Positions 42,934 to 52,573 of a stretch of 64,000 nt of DNA are shown piece after piece. Position 1 is the first letter of the stretch. Every line of letters begins with the position of its first letter. A program made the translations under genes and the position numbers. The notes under the pieces are model-generated. The model ran no database searches. It saw only the letters and a list, made by a program, of their open reading frames with translations, and was not told the origin of the DNA. The stretch lies in IMG/VR virus record IMGVR_UViG_3300010885_025649, positions 148,498-212,497 of that record; one strand, written 5' to 3'. The stretch comes from a virus.

Positions 42934-43605
42934 ATGTCTATTTTAAGTAAAGCGCCAGGGAATGCTGAATTAGTCCCATTTTCTGGATATGATTGTCAAG
43001 TATGGCTAGCAAACCAAGCAGATGGTAAACCAGTATTAGTGGGTGAATATACCTCTGGTACATTTACCATCAGAGATGCTACTGAAGCATACTTAACATT
43101 CAACCAAAGAATCCCTATGTATCTAAACGGAGAGATTCAGATTGCATGGGTATTAGAAAGAGGACTATTAGATCTAGGAATGATTCAAGAGATCTTTGGG
43201 GAAACCCAAATGACAAGAGCAGATAGATTTAATAGAGGTCCCAGATTCTCTTTAACTTTTAATGTAAATGCAGATGACTTATCTTCTAGTGGTTTAGTAT
43301 CAGGTAGTCCCGAAGGCTCCGGTGCTCAATCTAACACCATTGATTTCTCTAAAGGGGGCTATGTTAATAATAACCCTAATGATTTAAGCTTCGCAGAAAG
43401 ATACCCAGGATCTCCTACTACGGGTGCATTAAGACCCAGATCTACATCTTCTAGACTTAAATTAGAGATGTGTAAATCAGATAGTTTTTCTATGGCAGCT
43501 ATGTCAGGCCGACCTGTAGTAGCTACTCAGATTCAAGGACTAGCTGAAGGTTGGAAAATATTAGAGGGTAATAAAGGTTATAGTCCTCTTGGCCCCTTGT
43601 TCTAA
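42934..43605 (+). CDS. Tail tube protein, 223 aa
   Basis: Directly after the sheath gene, as expected. The motif CQVWLANQADGKPVLVGEYTSGTFTI recurs in the next two genes. Forms the inner tube through which DNA passes. Followed by a terminator. Confidence 0.75.
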   Translation: MSILSKAPGNAELVPFSGYDCQVWLANQADGKPVLVGEYTSGTFTIRDATEAYLTFNQRIPMYLNGEIQIAWVLERGLLDLGMIQEIFGETQMTRADRFNRGPRFSLTFNVNADDLSSSGLVSGSPEGSGAQSNTIDFSKGGYVNNNPNDLSFAERYPGSPTTGALRPRSTSSRLKLEMCKSDSFSMAAMSGRPVVATQIQGLAEGWKILEGNKGYSPLGPLF

Positions 43606-43629
43606 AGTTCGTAATCATAATCCTATATT

Positions 43630-43660
43630 AGACACTGTAGCAATGCAGTGTCTATTTTTT
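43630..43660 (+). terminator. Rho-independent terminator
   Basis: Perfect stem AGACACTG/CAGTGTCT with loop TAGCAATG, then ATTTTTT. Confidence 0.9.
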
Positions 43661-43696
43661 ATGTTATACTTTTAAAGTAATATATAAACAACAACA

Positions 43697-44089
43697 ATGG
43701 AAGAATCTAAAGACTGGAAAGTTTGGGTAAGTAATACAGAAGGGACCACGTTAGTAGGAGAATATAAGACAGGAACTTTTACTATTTACTGTAGTGTAGA
43801 ACAAGAAATAATGACTATGGAAAGTAGAATACCTAAATATTTAGCCGGGGAAAAACAAATAAAATGGAAACTAGAAGACGGTAGTTTAGATCATGATTTA
43901 ATTACTAAGTTACGCCCCGAAAGAAAATATAGTTCAGGAATACGATTCTTTATTACAGGAAATACTATAAACGGGCCAGTAAAGTTATCATCATTAGCCT
44001 CAGATTACTTTAATATTTCTGGTGAAGAGAAGGTATTAGATAGCACAACCATTGTTGGCTATGCAGAAGAATATGATATAATACAATAG
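43697..44089 (+). CDS. Tail-tube paralogue, 130 aa
   Basis: Shares the tube core: WKVWVSNTEGTTLVGEYKTGTFTI, then RIPKYLAGEKQIKWKLEDGSLD, aligning with the main tube protein but lacking its long insertion. It could be a tube initiator/terminator or tail-tip protein. It has its own upstream region after the terminator, so it may be expressed at a different level. Confidence 0.65.
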   Translation: MEESKDWKVWVSNTEGTTLVGEYKTGTFTIYCSVEQEIMTMESRIPKYLAGEKQIKWKLEDGSLDHDLITKLRPERKYSSGIRFFITGNTINGPVKLSSLASDYFNISGEEKVLDSTTIVGYAEEYDIIQ

Positions 44090-44110
44090 TAAATTAAGGT
44101 AATAATAACA

Positions 44111-44983
44111 ATGCTTACAAATTGCAAGATCTGGGTATATTCCAAGAAAGGTTTATGTACAGGCACATCAACATTAGTTGGTAGATATGAAAAGGGAAAC
44201 TTTAGTGCTGAGATTGTAGAAGAGGCCTATCTAGACCTTAGTAAAAGAGTACCTACATATTTGGGCGAGGTAAAAATATATTGGGAATTAGAAGATGGAA
44301 GTTTAGATACAGAACAAATCCTTAAGTTATCTCAACAAGATCCAACAATCAAATTCTTTATGACAGCTTGTACGGATGCCCCTATAACATCAGTCTCAGG
44401 CCTCCCATCCGAATCTCCTGGAATACTTAAACCAGGAATACTTGAATTTATTGAATGTAAATCTGATAGTTTCTTTGATCGGAACAATAAAGGCATTACA
44501 TCTATTAAGGGCACCGCTGAAGGTTGGACAGTAGTACATGATATTAAATTTAACCTAGATTGTTTAAAAGTAGATAACTTAGCAACTAGATTATCTAAAG
44601 GTGAAACAGTAAAAGAAAGAGGGCACTTCAAAGTTTGGCTTAGCTTACGAGATATGCCTTGTGAAGTATTAGTGGGAGAATATAAGATTGGAGAAGCAAA
44701 GTATAATGTAGATTTAGGAGAAGACAATCCAGATCCCTTAAGTAAATCTTCCTTCAAGACTAAAGTTAGTTGGAGATTTAGAGATGGCGAATTAGATTAC
44801 GAACTTATTAATTGTTTACTAAAAAGAGCCAAGTATTATAATAGTCCTTATGAATTTTATATCATAGTAAATAGAAATAAACTATTTAATTTAGAATCTG
44901 AATTCCTTACTGAAGAAGCTGCTAAAGAAGCCAAAGAGAGTAAACTAATTACCGGAATTGCTAATGGTTATCAGAAACTATAA
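44111..44983 (+). CDS. Double-domain tail-tube paralogue, 290 aa
   Basis: Two tandem tube-like domains: residues about 1-140 (CKIWVYSKKGLC, LVGRYEKGNFSAE, VKIYWELEDGSLDTE) and about 175-290 (FKVWLSLRDMPCEVLVGEYKIG, KVSWRFRDGELDYE). Dimer-like tube proteins can adapt a six-fold tube to the baseplate or tail tip. The gene is intact, ending just before the TnpB element. Confidence 0.65.
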   Translation: MLTNCKIWVYSKKGLCTGTSTLVGRYEKGNFSAEIVEEAYLDLSKRVPTYLGEVKIYWELEDGSLDTEQILKLSQQDPTIKFFMTACTDAPITSVSGLPSESPGILKPGILEFIECKSDSFFDRNNKGITSIKGTAEGWTVVHDIKFNLDCLKVDNLATRLSKGETVKERGHFKVWLSLRDMPCEVLVGEYKIGEAKYNVDLGEDNPDPLSKSSFKTKVSWRFRDGELDYELINCLLKRAKYYNSPYEFYIIVNRNKLFNLESEFLTEEAAKEAKESKLITGIANGYQKL

Positions 44984-44989
44984 TTTAAC

Positions 44990-46326
44990 CTTATTCTGGA
45001 CTCAATCCTACTTCATCTGCTCGTGTGGCGGGGTCACTATTGACACCCTCAAAAAGTACATCTAGAACCAAGGGAAAGAAGCATGAGAATCACCTACCAG
45101 TACCGGATGCGCCCACCCCCTAACCAAGAAGCCACAATGCTTGATTGGTTAGAACTGTTACGGAAGCAGTACAACTACCACTTGGGTGAGCGTCTGGACT
45201 GGGAACGGCTCAATAAATGCCCTGTAGACCGTTGCTCTATTATCAGTTGTCCAATTGCCCCACCCAAAGACAGACCTAGCTATTACAGCCAACAAAATGA
45301 CCTACTCAATACCAAGAAGCTGTTTCCTGAGTACAAAGCTATTCACTCTCAGGTACTTCAAGATTGCGTAAAACGTATTGACCGCACTTGGCAGCGATTC
45401 ACTCAAGGGGACAGTAACGGTAAGCGGTCAGGCCGTCCTCGATTCAAAAGCAAAGGCCGCTATCACTCATTCACTTACACCCAGATGAAACCAGGATGCT
45501 TGGATGGGAAACTGCTTACCCTGCCCAAGCTGGGAGTCATCAAGCTTATTTTGCATCGTCCCATCCCAAACGGCTTTGTTATCAAAACCGCTACCGTCAC
45601 GCATCGGGCGGACGGGTGGTATGTGTCCTTATCCTTGCTCTGTGATGATGTGCCCCTTTTGGCTCCAGACCCAAACCCAGAAAATACGATAGGGATTGAC
45701 TTAGGGCTAAAGGCGTTCCTGGTCACACCTGAAGGTGAAGAAGTTGCTATTCCACAACATTACCGCAAAGCTGAGAAGAAGCTAAGGCGCATACAACGTC
45801 AGCTATCCAAGAAGAAAAAGGGCAGCAACAACCGCAATAAAGCCCTACGCCGGGTTGCCAAATTGCAGCAACGCACGGCTAACCAACGTAAAGATTTTCA
45901 CCACAAGACAGCTTCTAATCTTGTGGTAAAGCATCAGGTCATTGCTCATGAAGACCTGAACATCAAAGGCTTGGCAAAGTCCAGACTAGCCAAGTCAGTC
46001 AATGATGCCGGATGGGGTCAATTCCTGTCAATTCTCGCTGTCAAAGCTGCAAATGCTGGACGGATGACGATAGCAGTGAATCCAAACGGCACAAGTCAAG
46101 AATGTTCTAGCTGTGGAACGCACGTCCCCAAGACCTTAGCCGACAGGTGGCATAACTGCCCTAGCTGTGCCCTGAGTCTTGACCGTGACCACAATGCAGC
46201 CCTGAACATCAAACAAAAGGCGGTGGGTCATCCCGTCTCTGCTAGGGGAGGCTTCCAGGATGCTGGGCCAATGAACCTAGAAGCCCGCTCTATACCGCTT
46301 TGCGGTTAGAGTCGGGAGTATGTCAC
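44990..46326 (+). mobile_element. IS200/IS605-family TnpB-only element
   Basis: A visibly more GC-rich block in an AT-rich region, carrying only tnpB. The right end after the stop reads AGTCGGGAGTATGTCAC, ending at 46326, and is preceded by a CTCTA-ACCGC/GCGGT-TAGAG hairpin (46288-46311), like right ends of cyanobacterial IS605-type elements. The left end is not sharply visible (somewhere in 44984-45060). No tnpA is present. No structural gene is broken by the insertion. Confidence 0.7.
45083..46309 (+). CDS. tnpB: TnpB RNA-guided nuclease, 408 aa
   Basis: N-terminal helix-turn-helix-like part, then a RuvC fold with GIDLGLKAF (Asp), HEDLNIKGL (Glu) and LDRDHNAALNI (Asp), with the zinc ribbon CSSCG/CPSC between the last two. 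All catalytic residues are present, so it is probably active: a guide-RNA-directed DNA nuclease that helps IS605-type elements persist. The guide RNA would come from the 3' end of the gene and the bases after 46326. Codon use and GC differ from its neighbours. Confidence 0.9.
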   Translation: MRITYQYRMRPPPNQEATMLDWLELLRKQYNYHLGERLDWERLNKCPVDRCSIISCPIAPPKDRPSYYSQQNDLLNTKKLFPEYKAIHSQVLQDCVKRIDRTWQRFTQGDSNGKRSGRPRFKSKGRYHSFTYTQMKPGCLDGKLLTLPKLGVIKLILHRPIPNGFVIKTATVTHRADGWYVSLSLLCDDVPLLAPDPNPENTIGIDLGLKAFLVTPEGEEVAIPQHYRKAEKKLRRIQRQLSKKKKGSNNRNKALRRVAKLQQRTANQRKDFHHKTASNLVVKHQVIAHEDLNIKGLAKSRLAKSVNDAGWGQFLSILAVKAANAGRMTIAVNPNGTSQECSSCGTHVPKTLADRWHNCPSCALSLDRDHNAALNIKQKAVGHPVSARGGFQDAGPMNLEARSIPLCG

Positions 46327-46346
46327 TAAACTAAATAACACTTTAA
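46200..46346 (+). ncRNA. Predicted TnpB guide RNA (omega/re RNA)
   Basis: By analogy with other TnpB elements the RNA scaffold overlaps the end of tnpB and the right end, including the 46288-46311 hairpin. The guide would be about 16-20 bases starting at 46327, which is the phage sequence beyond the insertion. Extent is inferred. Confidence 0.45.
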
Positions 46347-46347
46347 G

Positions 46348-46368
46348 ACTAGGCCCTGCCTAGTTTTC
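46348..46368 (+). terminator. Rho-independent terminator
   Basis: Stem ACTAGGC/GCCTAGT with loop CCT followed by TTTTCT. Just downstream of the TnpB element; probably the original terminator of the tube-paralogue unit. Confidence 0.75.
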
Positions 46369-46383
46369 TAGTATTAAGTAGGA

Positions 46384-46413
46384 TATACTATATACAAACA
46401 GCTCAGTGAACTT
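46384..46413 (+). promoter_or_regulatory. Promoter-like TATACTATATA
   Basis: Same 11-mer as at 26404-26414, 20 bases before the ATG of the hub gene. Confidence 0.5.
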
Positions 46414-49400
46414 ATGAAAATATATAATGATCGCGCTAGACATAATGGTACTAAAGACACCCCTGTATTATACAGAGGAATGAACCCGGGAATAACTTGT
46501 AGCCAAGGCGGTAATGACGCATTAACTCCTAAGTTTGTCTTGGTAGGAGTTGATAGAAGTTCTGATAACTTATTAAGCTCAGCTTATCCACAGATACAAG
46601 CCCTATGTAGTAAAGTATTCAATGGCCCCGTAGATAAATATGGGCAGTATTTAATAGCAGGCCAAATGGGAACCTTCAGATTCCATTCTGCTGTAGTAAG
46701 AATGACAAGATTCTTTGCAGTATCCAGTGCAACTATTACTTTAAGCATAGATGCAGATCAATATAATAAAAGCTGCGGTGGATTAAATACATTACAATAT
46801 GATGATCTTAAAGAAGCTACTAAGATAGACTTAAGTAATGTAAAACTTAAGACTGATAGTAGTGCGTCGATAAAAACCCAAACAGCTACTTCAACAACAA
46901 CTCTTCCACCATTTTTATACACATTATATCCAGACCTAGAAGTAAGAATCTTTGGTGGCTATAGCAAAGATAAATATGTAGAATCTACAGATTGGATGGA
47001 AGATAATTGGCAGTCTACAGATTCGGAACTAGCCCCAATATTCTGGGGAGTTATAGATACAATTAGTGTAAGTATCCAAAGCACGAATATATTCATTAGT
47101 CTAAACTTAAGAGATAATATTAGATACTTTGTAGATACTAACTTAGTACAAGAGATTTTGCCCAGTAAAAATAATACTGCAGGTAATAGCCTAACTAGAT
47201 TTGAAGTATTATCTTCAGTAATTTTAAACACCTTTTATAGATCTTCAGATGCAAGATTAATAAGTTCTTCCATTGATACTAATAATCCAGATGCTATAAT
47301 TAATCCTATTGGATTTAATCTTACCGATCCTGAAACAAGAAGGAAAGCTGTAGGAGCTACTGCTAAAGATGGAGGAACATTATCTGGGAATGCCCCAGTA
47401 TTTACCAAGGAGCAAACGCCAGAACGAATTCCACAATATACATTTACAGCATTACCAAGACCTGTATACTTACAACCGGCTGTAGCTTTTGTTAGTGGAA
47501 GTGGCGGCAACTTAATTCAATGTGCAACACTACCAACAGACCCTGAGGTTAAGAAAGCTTTAACAGATAACAACACTAAGACACGAGGAGAGTTATTAAC
47601 TTTAGCAATTAGTAACTCAACCCAAGCAGATACAACTAATATAAAGAAGTTAGCTGCTTTTAAAGCCGCCTTCTTAAGCAATATATATCTTGCTAAAAAT
47701 AGTGTGTTACAAACCCCATCTTTAGACTTACTTAGCACAGGTAACGCCACGGGCAGCTACTCTCAAGAAAGTCAAATAAGCGCAGCCAAAGGTATAACTA
47801 ATAATAATGGTGACACCTTTCAAGATGTGTTTACAAAAGCTAATAGCGATACAACCAGATATAGTACTGAGACTTTACAAACCATATTTACAAATGGTAT
47901 TACAGCTTTTGATTCTTTAAAAGACAAAACATACACGTCAGCATTAAATAAGAAACCACCTAGTAATTTTGGCTCTGGTACCTTAACTAAAGCAGATCTA
48001 ATAGCTTATATATTAGATACTAAAAGCGTAGACTTACAACAGAACACTCAAAGCTTAAGTGATACAGTACAAACTTATACTTATTTAAATGAAGGTTCTG
48101 CCCCACCGCCTAATATAGATACCGTAGCTCAAACCATGGGGAATTACATCGTTACTAAAGGCTTCGCCCAATTATCAATGGTAGACCCGGATGATGTCAA
48201 GAACTACTTTCAGTATCAAGCTTTGGGAGATCCCTATAGATTAGATAAGATAGGATTACCTCCATTTGCTTTTATCTATACTCAGCGCAGTTATATCTCA
48301 GGTGATAGCGCCACACCTAATTTATTCAAGGTAACTAACAAAGCACCTATAGATGTATTAAAGCACTTAGGAACTACTGAAGCGGTACCCACAGAGTTCT
48401 TCTTTGATCATAGAACAGGACATTACTTTTATATTCCTAAAGCTAGCGCATTTGACTTTAATATAAGTAATGATGTTAAGCAGTATTTAAATAACTCAAG
48501 TCAGCTATCTACTTTAGGTGGACTTATTACAAGCACTAATGAAACCTTGGCTAGTACTACAGCAGATAGTACTACACAAGATGATGAGGTAACTGCAGCC
48601 CAAGCCACTATTACTGAAGCTAATAAGCAAGGGTTTGCAATTACAGGTAAAGATGGTAAAACTATTTACAAAATTAGACCTATAACGACCAACGATCTAA
48701 CCTACTTTTCCCAAGTGGCAACCCCAGTAGACAGGCTACCAAATAAAGATCCCTCTACAATTTATTACACAAATGGTGGAGGATTCCTAGAACCTAATAG
48801 AAATATACAAAGAATTAAATCAGATCCCACAGGAAATAACTATGATGCTTTTATTTTAGATCCCGCAGCAAAAGTAACAGATACTCTTTATGAACAAACT
48901 ACAGATGGCAGTAAAAAACCATTAGGCTCAGTTTTATCTGTATTACGTACCTCACCATTTACGCATTTTACTCTTACACCAACAGATAAAAATAATCCAA
49001 TAGTGCAGCAACTAAAAGATGCCACAGATATAGTTAATAAAGCTGCTACAAATAAAACACAAGCTAACCAAACAATAAGCAAACTAAATAAACAGGTTAG
49101 TGATTACAAAGCCCAACAAGATACTATAACCAAACAGCAAGAAGCTTTACTAGCAGCCAATCCTGATCTAGCAAAGACTCTAACTGCCCCGGCTGATGCA
49201 ATCCCCAGACACTATTATGCTGTACTAGAGGATACTCAGATTAAAGATCTAAGAGATCCCTCAGGTAAATCTAGTGTAATCATTCCTAAATCAGTTAGTA
49301 ATTGTAAAGTAGAATGGTCTTCTTTTGGTATGAAGACAGATATCCACATGACTAACCAGAAAGGAATTAATAATGGAACACTACAAGGTGTTGGTTTACA

Positions 49401-49944
49401 CGCAGGAATTATTATAGATGAAAGAGCCGGGATACCTAACTATGCCATCCCACCCAGAAATGTATTTATCTTTGATGAAACTGCTGACGAGAACATGACA
49501 AACGAGAACTTTGCAGTAGTTATGGCTATGGCTAGACTATGGGGTAGAGATACTAAAGTAGCTTTAATAACTATTCCTGGAGATCCCGGAGTTATTATTG
49601 GAGAAACAGTTAAGTTATACAAGACTATATTAAATACTAATAATATCTTACAGTTATCTGCAGAAGCTAATAAAAGTGTTAATGATCAGAATGCTAGATT
49701 ACATGCCAGCGGATGTAACTTAGGACAAGGTGTTACTAATGCCGATAGTAAAAATCAACTTACTACAGTAGTCTATCAAGCTGATGTGCAAGGACTATTC
49801 GTTAACTTAAGTGATAGTCATAAAGATCCTTATACCACAACCGAAGAAGGTTATACGTATAGAATAGAAGCAGTGTCTCACATTTATAGACCTAATACAG
49901 ATGTAGGATTTGAAACCCAGCTATCTTTAATTGAGGTGATTTAA
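46414..49944 (+). CDS. Baseplate hub-like protein, 1176 aa
   Basis: An early segment (VRIFGGYSKDKYVESTDW, then APIFWGVIDTISVSIQSTNIFISLNLRDNIRYFVD) has the hub-domain pattern of T4 gp27/late control gpD: a beta-domain with phiGxI, then a second. The C-terminal 150 residues (KVALITIPGDPGVIIGETVKLY, EEGYTYRIEAVSHIYRP) resemble the closing hub beta-barrel. The middle is a long Gln/Asn/Thr-rich insertion with a coiled-coil stretch. Unusually large for a hub. Overlaps the next ATG by one base. Confidence 0.65.
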   Translation: MKIYNDRARHNGTKDTPVLYRGMNPGITCSQGGNDALTPKFVLVGVDRSSDNLLSSAYPQIQALCSKVFNGPVDKYGQYLIAGQMGTFRFHSAVVRMTRFFAVSSATITLSIDADQYNKSCGGLNTLQYDDLKEATKIDLSNVKLKTDSSASIKTQTATSTTTLPPFLYTLYPDLEVRIFGGYSKDKYVESTDWMEDNWQSTDSELAPIFWGVIDTISVSIQSTNIFISLNLRDNIRYFVDTNLVQEILPSKNNTAGNSLTRFEVLSSVILNTFYRSSDARLISSSIDTNNPDAIINPIGFNLTDPETRRKAVGATAKDGGTLSGNAPVFTKEQTPERIPQYTFTALPRPVYLQPAVAFVSGSGGNLIQCATLPTDPEVKKALTDNNTKTRGELLTLAISNSTQADTTNIKKLAAFKAAFLSNIYLAKNSVLQTPSLDLLSTGNATGSYSQESQISAAKGITNNNGDTFQDVFTKANSDTTRYSTETLQTIFTNGITAFDSLKDKTYTSALNKKPPSNFGSGTLTKADLIAYILDTKSVDLQQNTQSLSDTVQTYTYLNEGSAPPPNIDTVAQTMGNYIVTKGFAQLSMVDPDDVKNYFQYQALGDPYRLDKIGLPPFAFIYTQRSYISGDSATPNLFKVTNKAPIDVLKHLGTTEAVPTEFFFDHRTGHYFYIPKASAFDFNISNDVKQYLNNSSQLSTLGGLITSTNETLASTTADSTTQDDEVTAAQATITEANKQGFAITGKDGKTIYKIRPITTNDLTYFSQVATPVDRLPNKDPSTIYYTNGGGFLEPNRNIQRIKSDPTGNNYDAFILDPAAKVTDTLYEQTTDGSKKPLGSVLSVLRTSPFTHFTLTPTDKNNPIVQQLKDATDIVNKAATNKTQANQTISKLNKQVSDYKAQQDTITKQQEALLAANPDLAKTLTAPADAIPRHYYAVLEDTQIKDLRDPSGKSSVIIPKSVSNCKVEWSSFGMKTDIHMTNQKGINNGTLQGVGLHAGIIIDERAGIPNYAIPPRNVFIFDETADENMTNENFAVVMAMARLWGRDTKVALITIPGDPGVIIGETVKLYKTILNTNNILQLSAEANKSVNDQNARLHASGCNLGQGVTNADSKNQLTTVVYQADVQGLFVNLSDSHKDPYTTTEEGYTYRIEAVSHIYRPNTDVGFETQLSLIEVI

Positions 49945-50606
49945 TGATTATAGATCCAAGCCTACCCCAACCATTAGATAACCCCAAAGGGTTAATGACT
50001 TTGTGGAATCGTCTAGGTGATAATGAATATAACCATAAACATGATATGGGAATATTCCCGGCTATTATTATTGATAACAGTAATTGGCAACGCGGCGTAT
50101 ATCTTATAGCCAACTTACAAATAGCAGGGAATAAAACTTATGCTGTAGATACTACACAGAATATTAGTTTTGGCTCTGGGAGTAATAAAAGAATAGAACT
50201 AAATACTAAAGTAGTTGTAAACTGTAATGGTTATAATAGTAATGGTGAATATTATATTGTTGGGATTATCCCTTCAGTAATTCACATGAATAGTGATAAG
50301 ATAGATACTAGTAGCGCCACCACTAATGCATTACCTTATGTACCTGAGATAGAGAACTCTAATAATCATATAGAGGTTAAATCAGGAGATCTATTTAGTG
50401 GAACCAACTCTCAAGTATCTTTATCAGATGGTGTTAACTCTTCTACATATCATAGAGGAACTAAATCAGAGAATATAGAATCAGGACATATAGTTATGAA
50501 TACAGGATTCTGTATCCCCGCCCATGAATATTTAGCTACTGATATGGTACAAGTAAGTCAAAGTAATATAAATCTTAGTAATAAATTGAGTTCATATGTG
50601 GAATAG
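49944..50606 (+). CDS. Baseplate OB-fold/spike-base-like protein, 220 aa
   Basis: Residues about 38-110 (FPAIIIDNSNWQRGVYLIANLQ, KVVVNCNGYNSNGEYYIVGIIP) look like the OB fold at the base of gp5/VgrG-type spikes. Follows the hub gene with a TAATG junction. The C-terminal part is Ser/Asn-rich. Family inferred from pattern and order. Confidence 0.5.
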   Translation: MIIDPSLPQPLDNPKGLMTLWNRLGDNEYNHKHDMGIFPAIIIDNSNWQRGVYLIANLQIAGNKTYAVDTTQNISFGSGSNKRIELNTKVVVNCNGYNSNGEYYIVGIIPSVIHMNSDKIDTSSATTNALPYVPEIENSNNHIEVKSGDLFSGTNSQVSLSDGVNSSTYHRGTKSENIESGHIVMNTGFCIPAHEYLATDMVQVSQSNINLSNKLSSYVE

Positions 50607-51993
50607 TACAATAGATACAGAATTAAAGAGAACAAATGATTTGACTGTACTAACTAATAGTCTGCAGCCAATTATCTTAAGCATTCTACAAAGTTATAAC
50701 TTTGTCCCTATTATTAAATATATAGAAACTAATACTGCCACCGGTTATATAGGAGATCAAACTAGCTTTATAAATACTTTAAGTAATTATACAAAAGCAC
50801 AATATGATTTATTATATCCAACTAAACGAGAAGTAGACAGCACATATTCTTCGAGAAGTTCTAATATATTTAACCTGACTAATAGTGTAACGGCAACTCC
50901 TTATGCAACTATTGAACAAGATAACCAACATAGAAAAGATAACATTAATAGAACTAACCAGTTAACTTTACATTTAAGTTCTAAGCAAAGAGCTATTAGT
51001 GATATTTGTAATACAGTAGTTAATAGCTTTGATTTAGATTTAATAGATTACACTAATGCAATCTTAGAAAGCATTATTAAGCTTCAATGTTTGCAGAACT
51101 TATGTTTAGATTTAGATGGAACTATTGCTAATGAAACCTTACATTCCAAGCGCACTTTTAGTTTAGATACACATGAATATAAAGATTTGCAAAGCGGATT
51201 ATATGCTAACCAAACTTTGTATTGGAAAGGTAATCTAATATATCTAAGCGGATTACAATTATTAAGCTTTAATCAAACTACTATAGATGGATTAGTAGGA
51301 AATCTTATAGGTAAAGTATTAAATGGAATCTACTTAAAGGATTTACAAACCAATACTTATAGCGCTAAACAATTAATAGATAAGGCTAATAATTATTTAA
51401 TAACTGTGTGGCAACCTATAAAAGATCTACTAACTACTCACCAACAAATCTTAAGCACAAAGACTCCAAGTGATACTTATCAGAAGTTAGTTGATGGTAA
51501 CATTCCATATCCTCCAGGAACACTAACTATAGATGACTATTTATATGTAGCCTTTAGAAATGAACTAACAGATTCACAAAGAGTAGATTTAAGAACTTGG
51601 TATATATTCTGGAATTCAGATAATTATTATTTATCTGCCCAAAGCGCAGTAGATAACTATTTATATCCCAGTGGGTTCGTATATACCGTAACCGCGCTTC
51701 TAGTTATCTATTTATATTTATGTAAATTAACTCCGGCTAATATTCCTACATATCTAAATATAATGAATGATTTAGTTAATTATTATGGGATATCTTTACC
51801 ACAAACAAAGAGTTATTATTCAACTGTTATAAGCAGATTAACTCCAAGTACTAGTTATGATAGTTTATTTAAACTCTTTAGTATCTTATTAGCTGGAATA
51901 AACACACAATTAGGTGGGGAGCATATAGTTATTCAAAGCTTAACTACTATACATTCAGGAAGTCAATCAGGAGAATTATTAAGCTATGATTAG
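50596..51993 (+). CDS. Baseplate-region protein, 465 aa
   Basis: Mostly helical, rich in Asn, Thr, Leu and Tyr, no recognised motif. It overlaps the preceding gene by 11 bases and the following one by 8, so it belongs to the same operon. A structural role in the baseplate is likely from position. Confidence 0.5.
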   Translation: MWNSTIDTELKRTNDLTVLTNSLQPIILSILQSYNFVPIIKYIETNTATGYIGDQTSFINTLSNYTKAQYDLLYPTKREVDSTYSSRSSNIFNLTNSVTATPYATIEQDNQHRKDNINRTNQLTLHLSSKQRAISDICNTVVNSFDLDLIDYTNAILESIIKLQCLQNLCLDLDGTIANETLHSKRTFSLDTHEYKDLQSGLYANQTLYWKGNLIYLSGLQLLSFNQTTIDGLVGNLIGKVLNGIYLKDLQTNTYSAKQLIDKANNYLITVWQPIKDLLTTHQQILSTKTPSDTYQKLVDGNIPYPPGTLTIDDYLYVAFRNELTDSQRVDLRTWYIFWNSDNYYLSAQSAVDNYLYPSGFVYTVTALLVIYLYLCKLTPANIPTYLNIMNDLVNYYGISLPQTKSYYSTVISRLTPSTSYDSLFKLFSILLAGINTQLGGEHIVIQSLTTIHSGSQSGELLSYD

Positions 51994-52573
51994 TAATAGA
52001 CAGAATATAACAAATGGTTTAAATAACATAAGTATTAATGCTATGCAGCAAAGCAATTCATTAGTACAAATTAGTGGTGAGATAAGTAGAACAGAAGCTA
52101 TTAAGAATAAGCTAGATAGTATGTTAAGTAGTGCTAAGAGTTATGTAACCTTACCAACTATTACACAAGTACAAGGGTATAATGATACACAATACTCTGC
52201 TTTATTTACTGATATCGGATTAGAAAAGAACAATACAAGTTACGGCCGCACATTAATTTATGATAGCAAAGCAGATAAAGTTAATGAGTTAACTGATAAC
52301 GCCACTGCAGGTATAAGTAGTCCGGAATATGTAGCAGCAATATCTTCTAATTATTCAGCAGATGTAGTTGATGAAGCCTTATATAAGAATGTATTACCTA
52401 ATCAGCCTATAGATACCATGACACAGGTGCAAGCTAATATGTCTAACTCTGATACTACTTCAAGTAGTAGTGATAGTTCAACAGCACAAACCATAGTTAA
52501 ATCTACATTACAGTTAAGTTTAGCAACATTGAATATAAATAAATTAAATCTTATGGGATTAACCTATGGCTAA
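51986..52573 (+). CDS. Baseplate-region protein, 195 aa
   Basis: Helical with a Ser/Asp/Thr-rich low-complexity stretch (SNSDTTSSSSDSSTAQ) near the end. Overlaps both neighbours by eight bases. Unknown. Confidence 0.5.
   Translation: MISNRQNITNGLNNISINAMQQSNSLVQISGEISRTEAIKNKLDSMLSSAKSYVTLPTITQVQGYNDTQYSALFTDIGLEKNNTSYGRTLIYDSKADKVNELTDNATAGISSPEYVAAISSNYSADVVDEALYKNVLPNQPIDTMTQVQANMSNSDTTSSSSDSSTAQTIVKSTLQLSLATLNINKLNLMGLTYG

Noticed and set aside
44984-45082. Exact left end of the TnpB element
   Set aside because: No terminal repeat or target motif could be fixed by eye; it needs an empty site for comparison.
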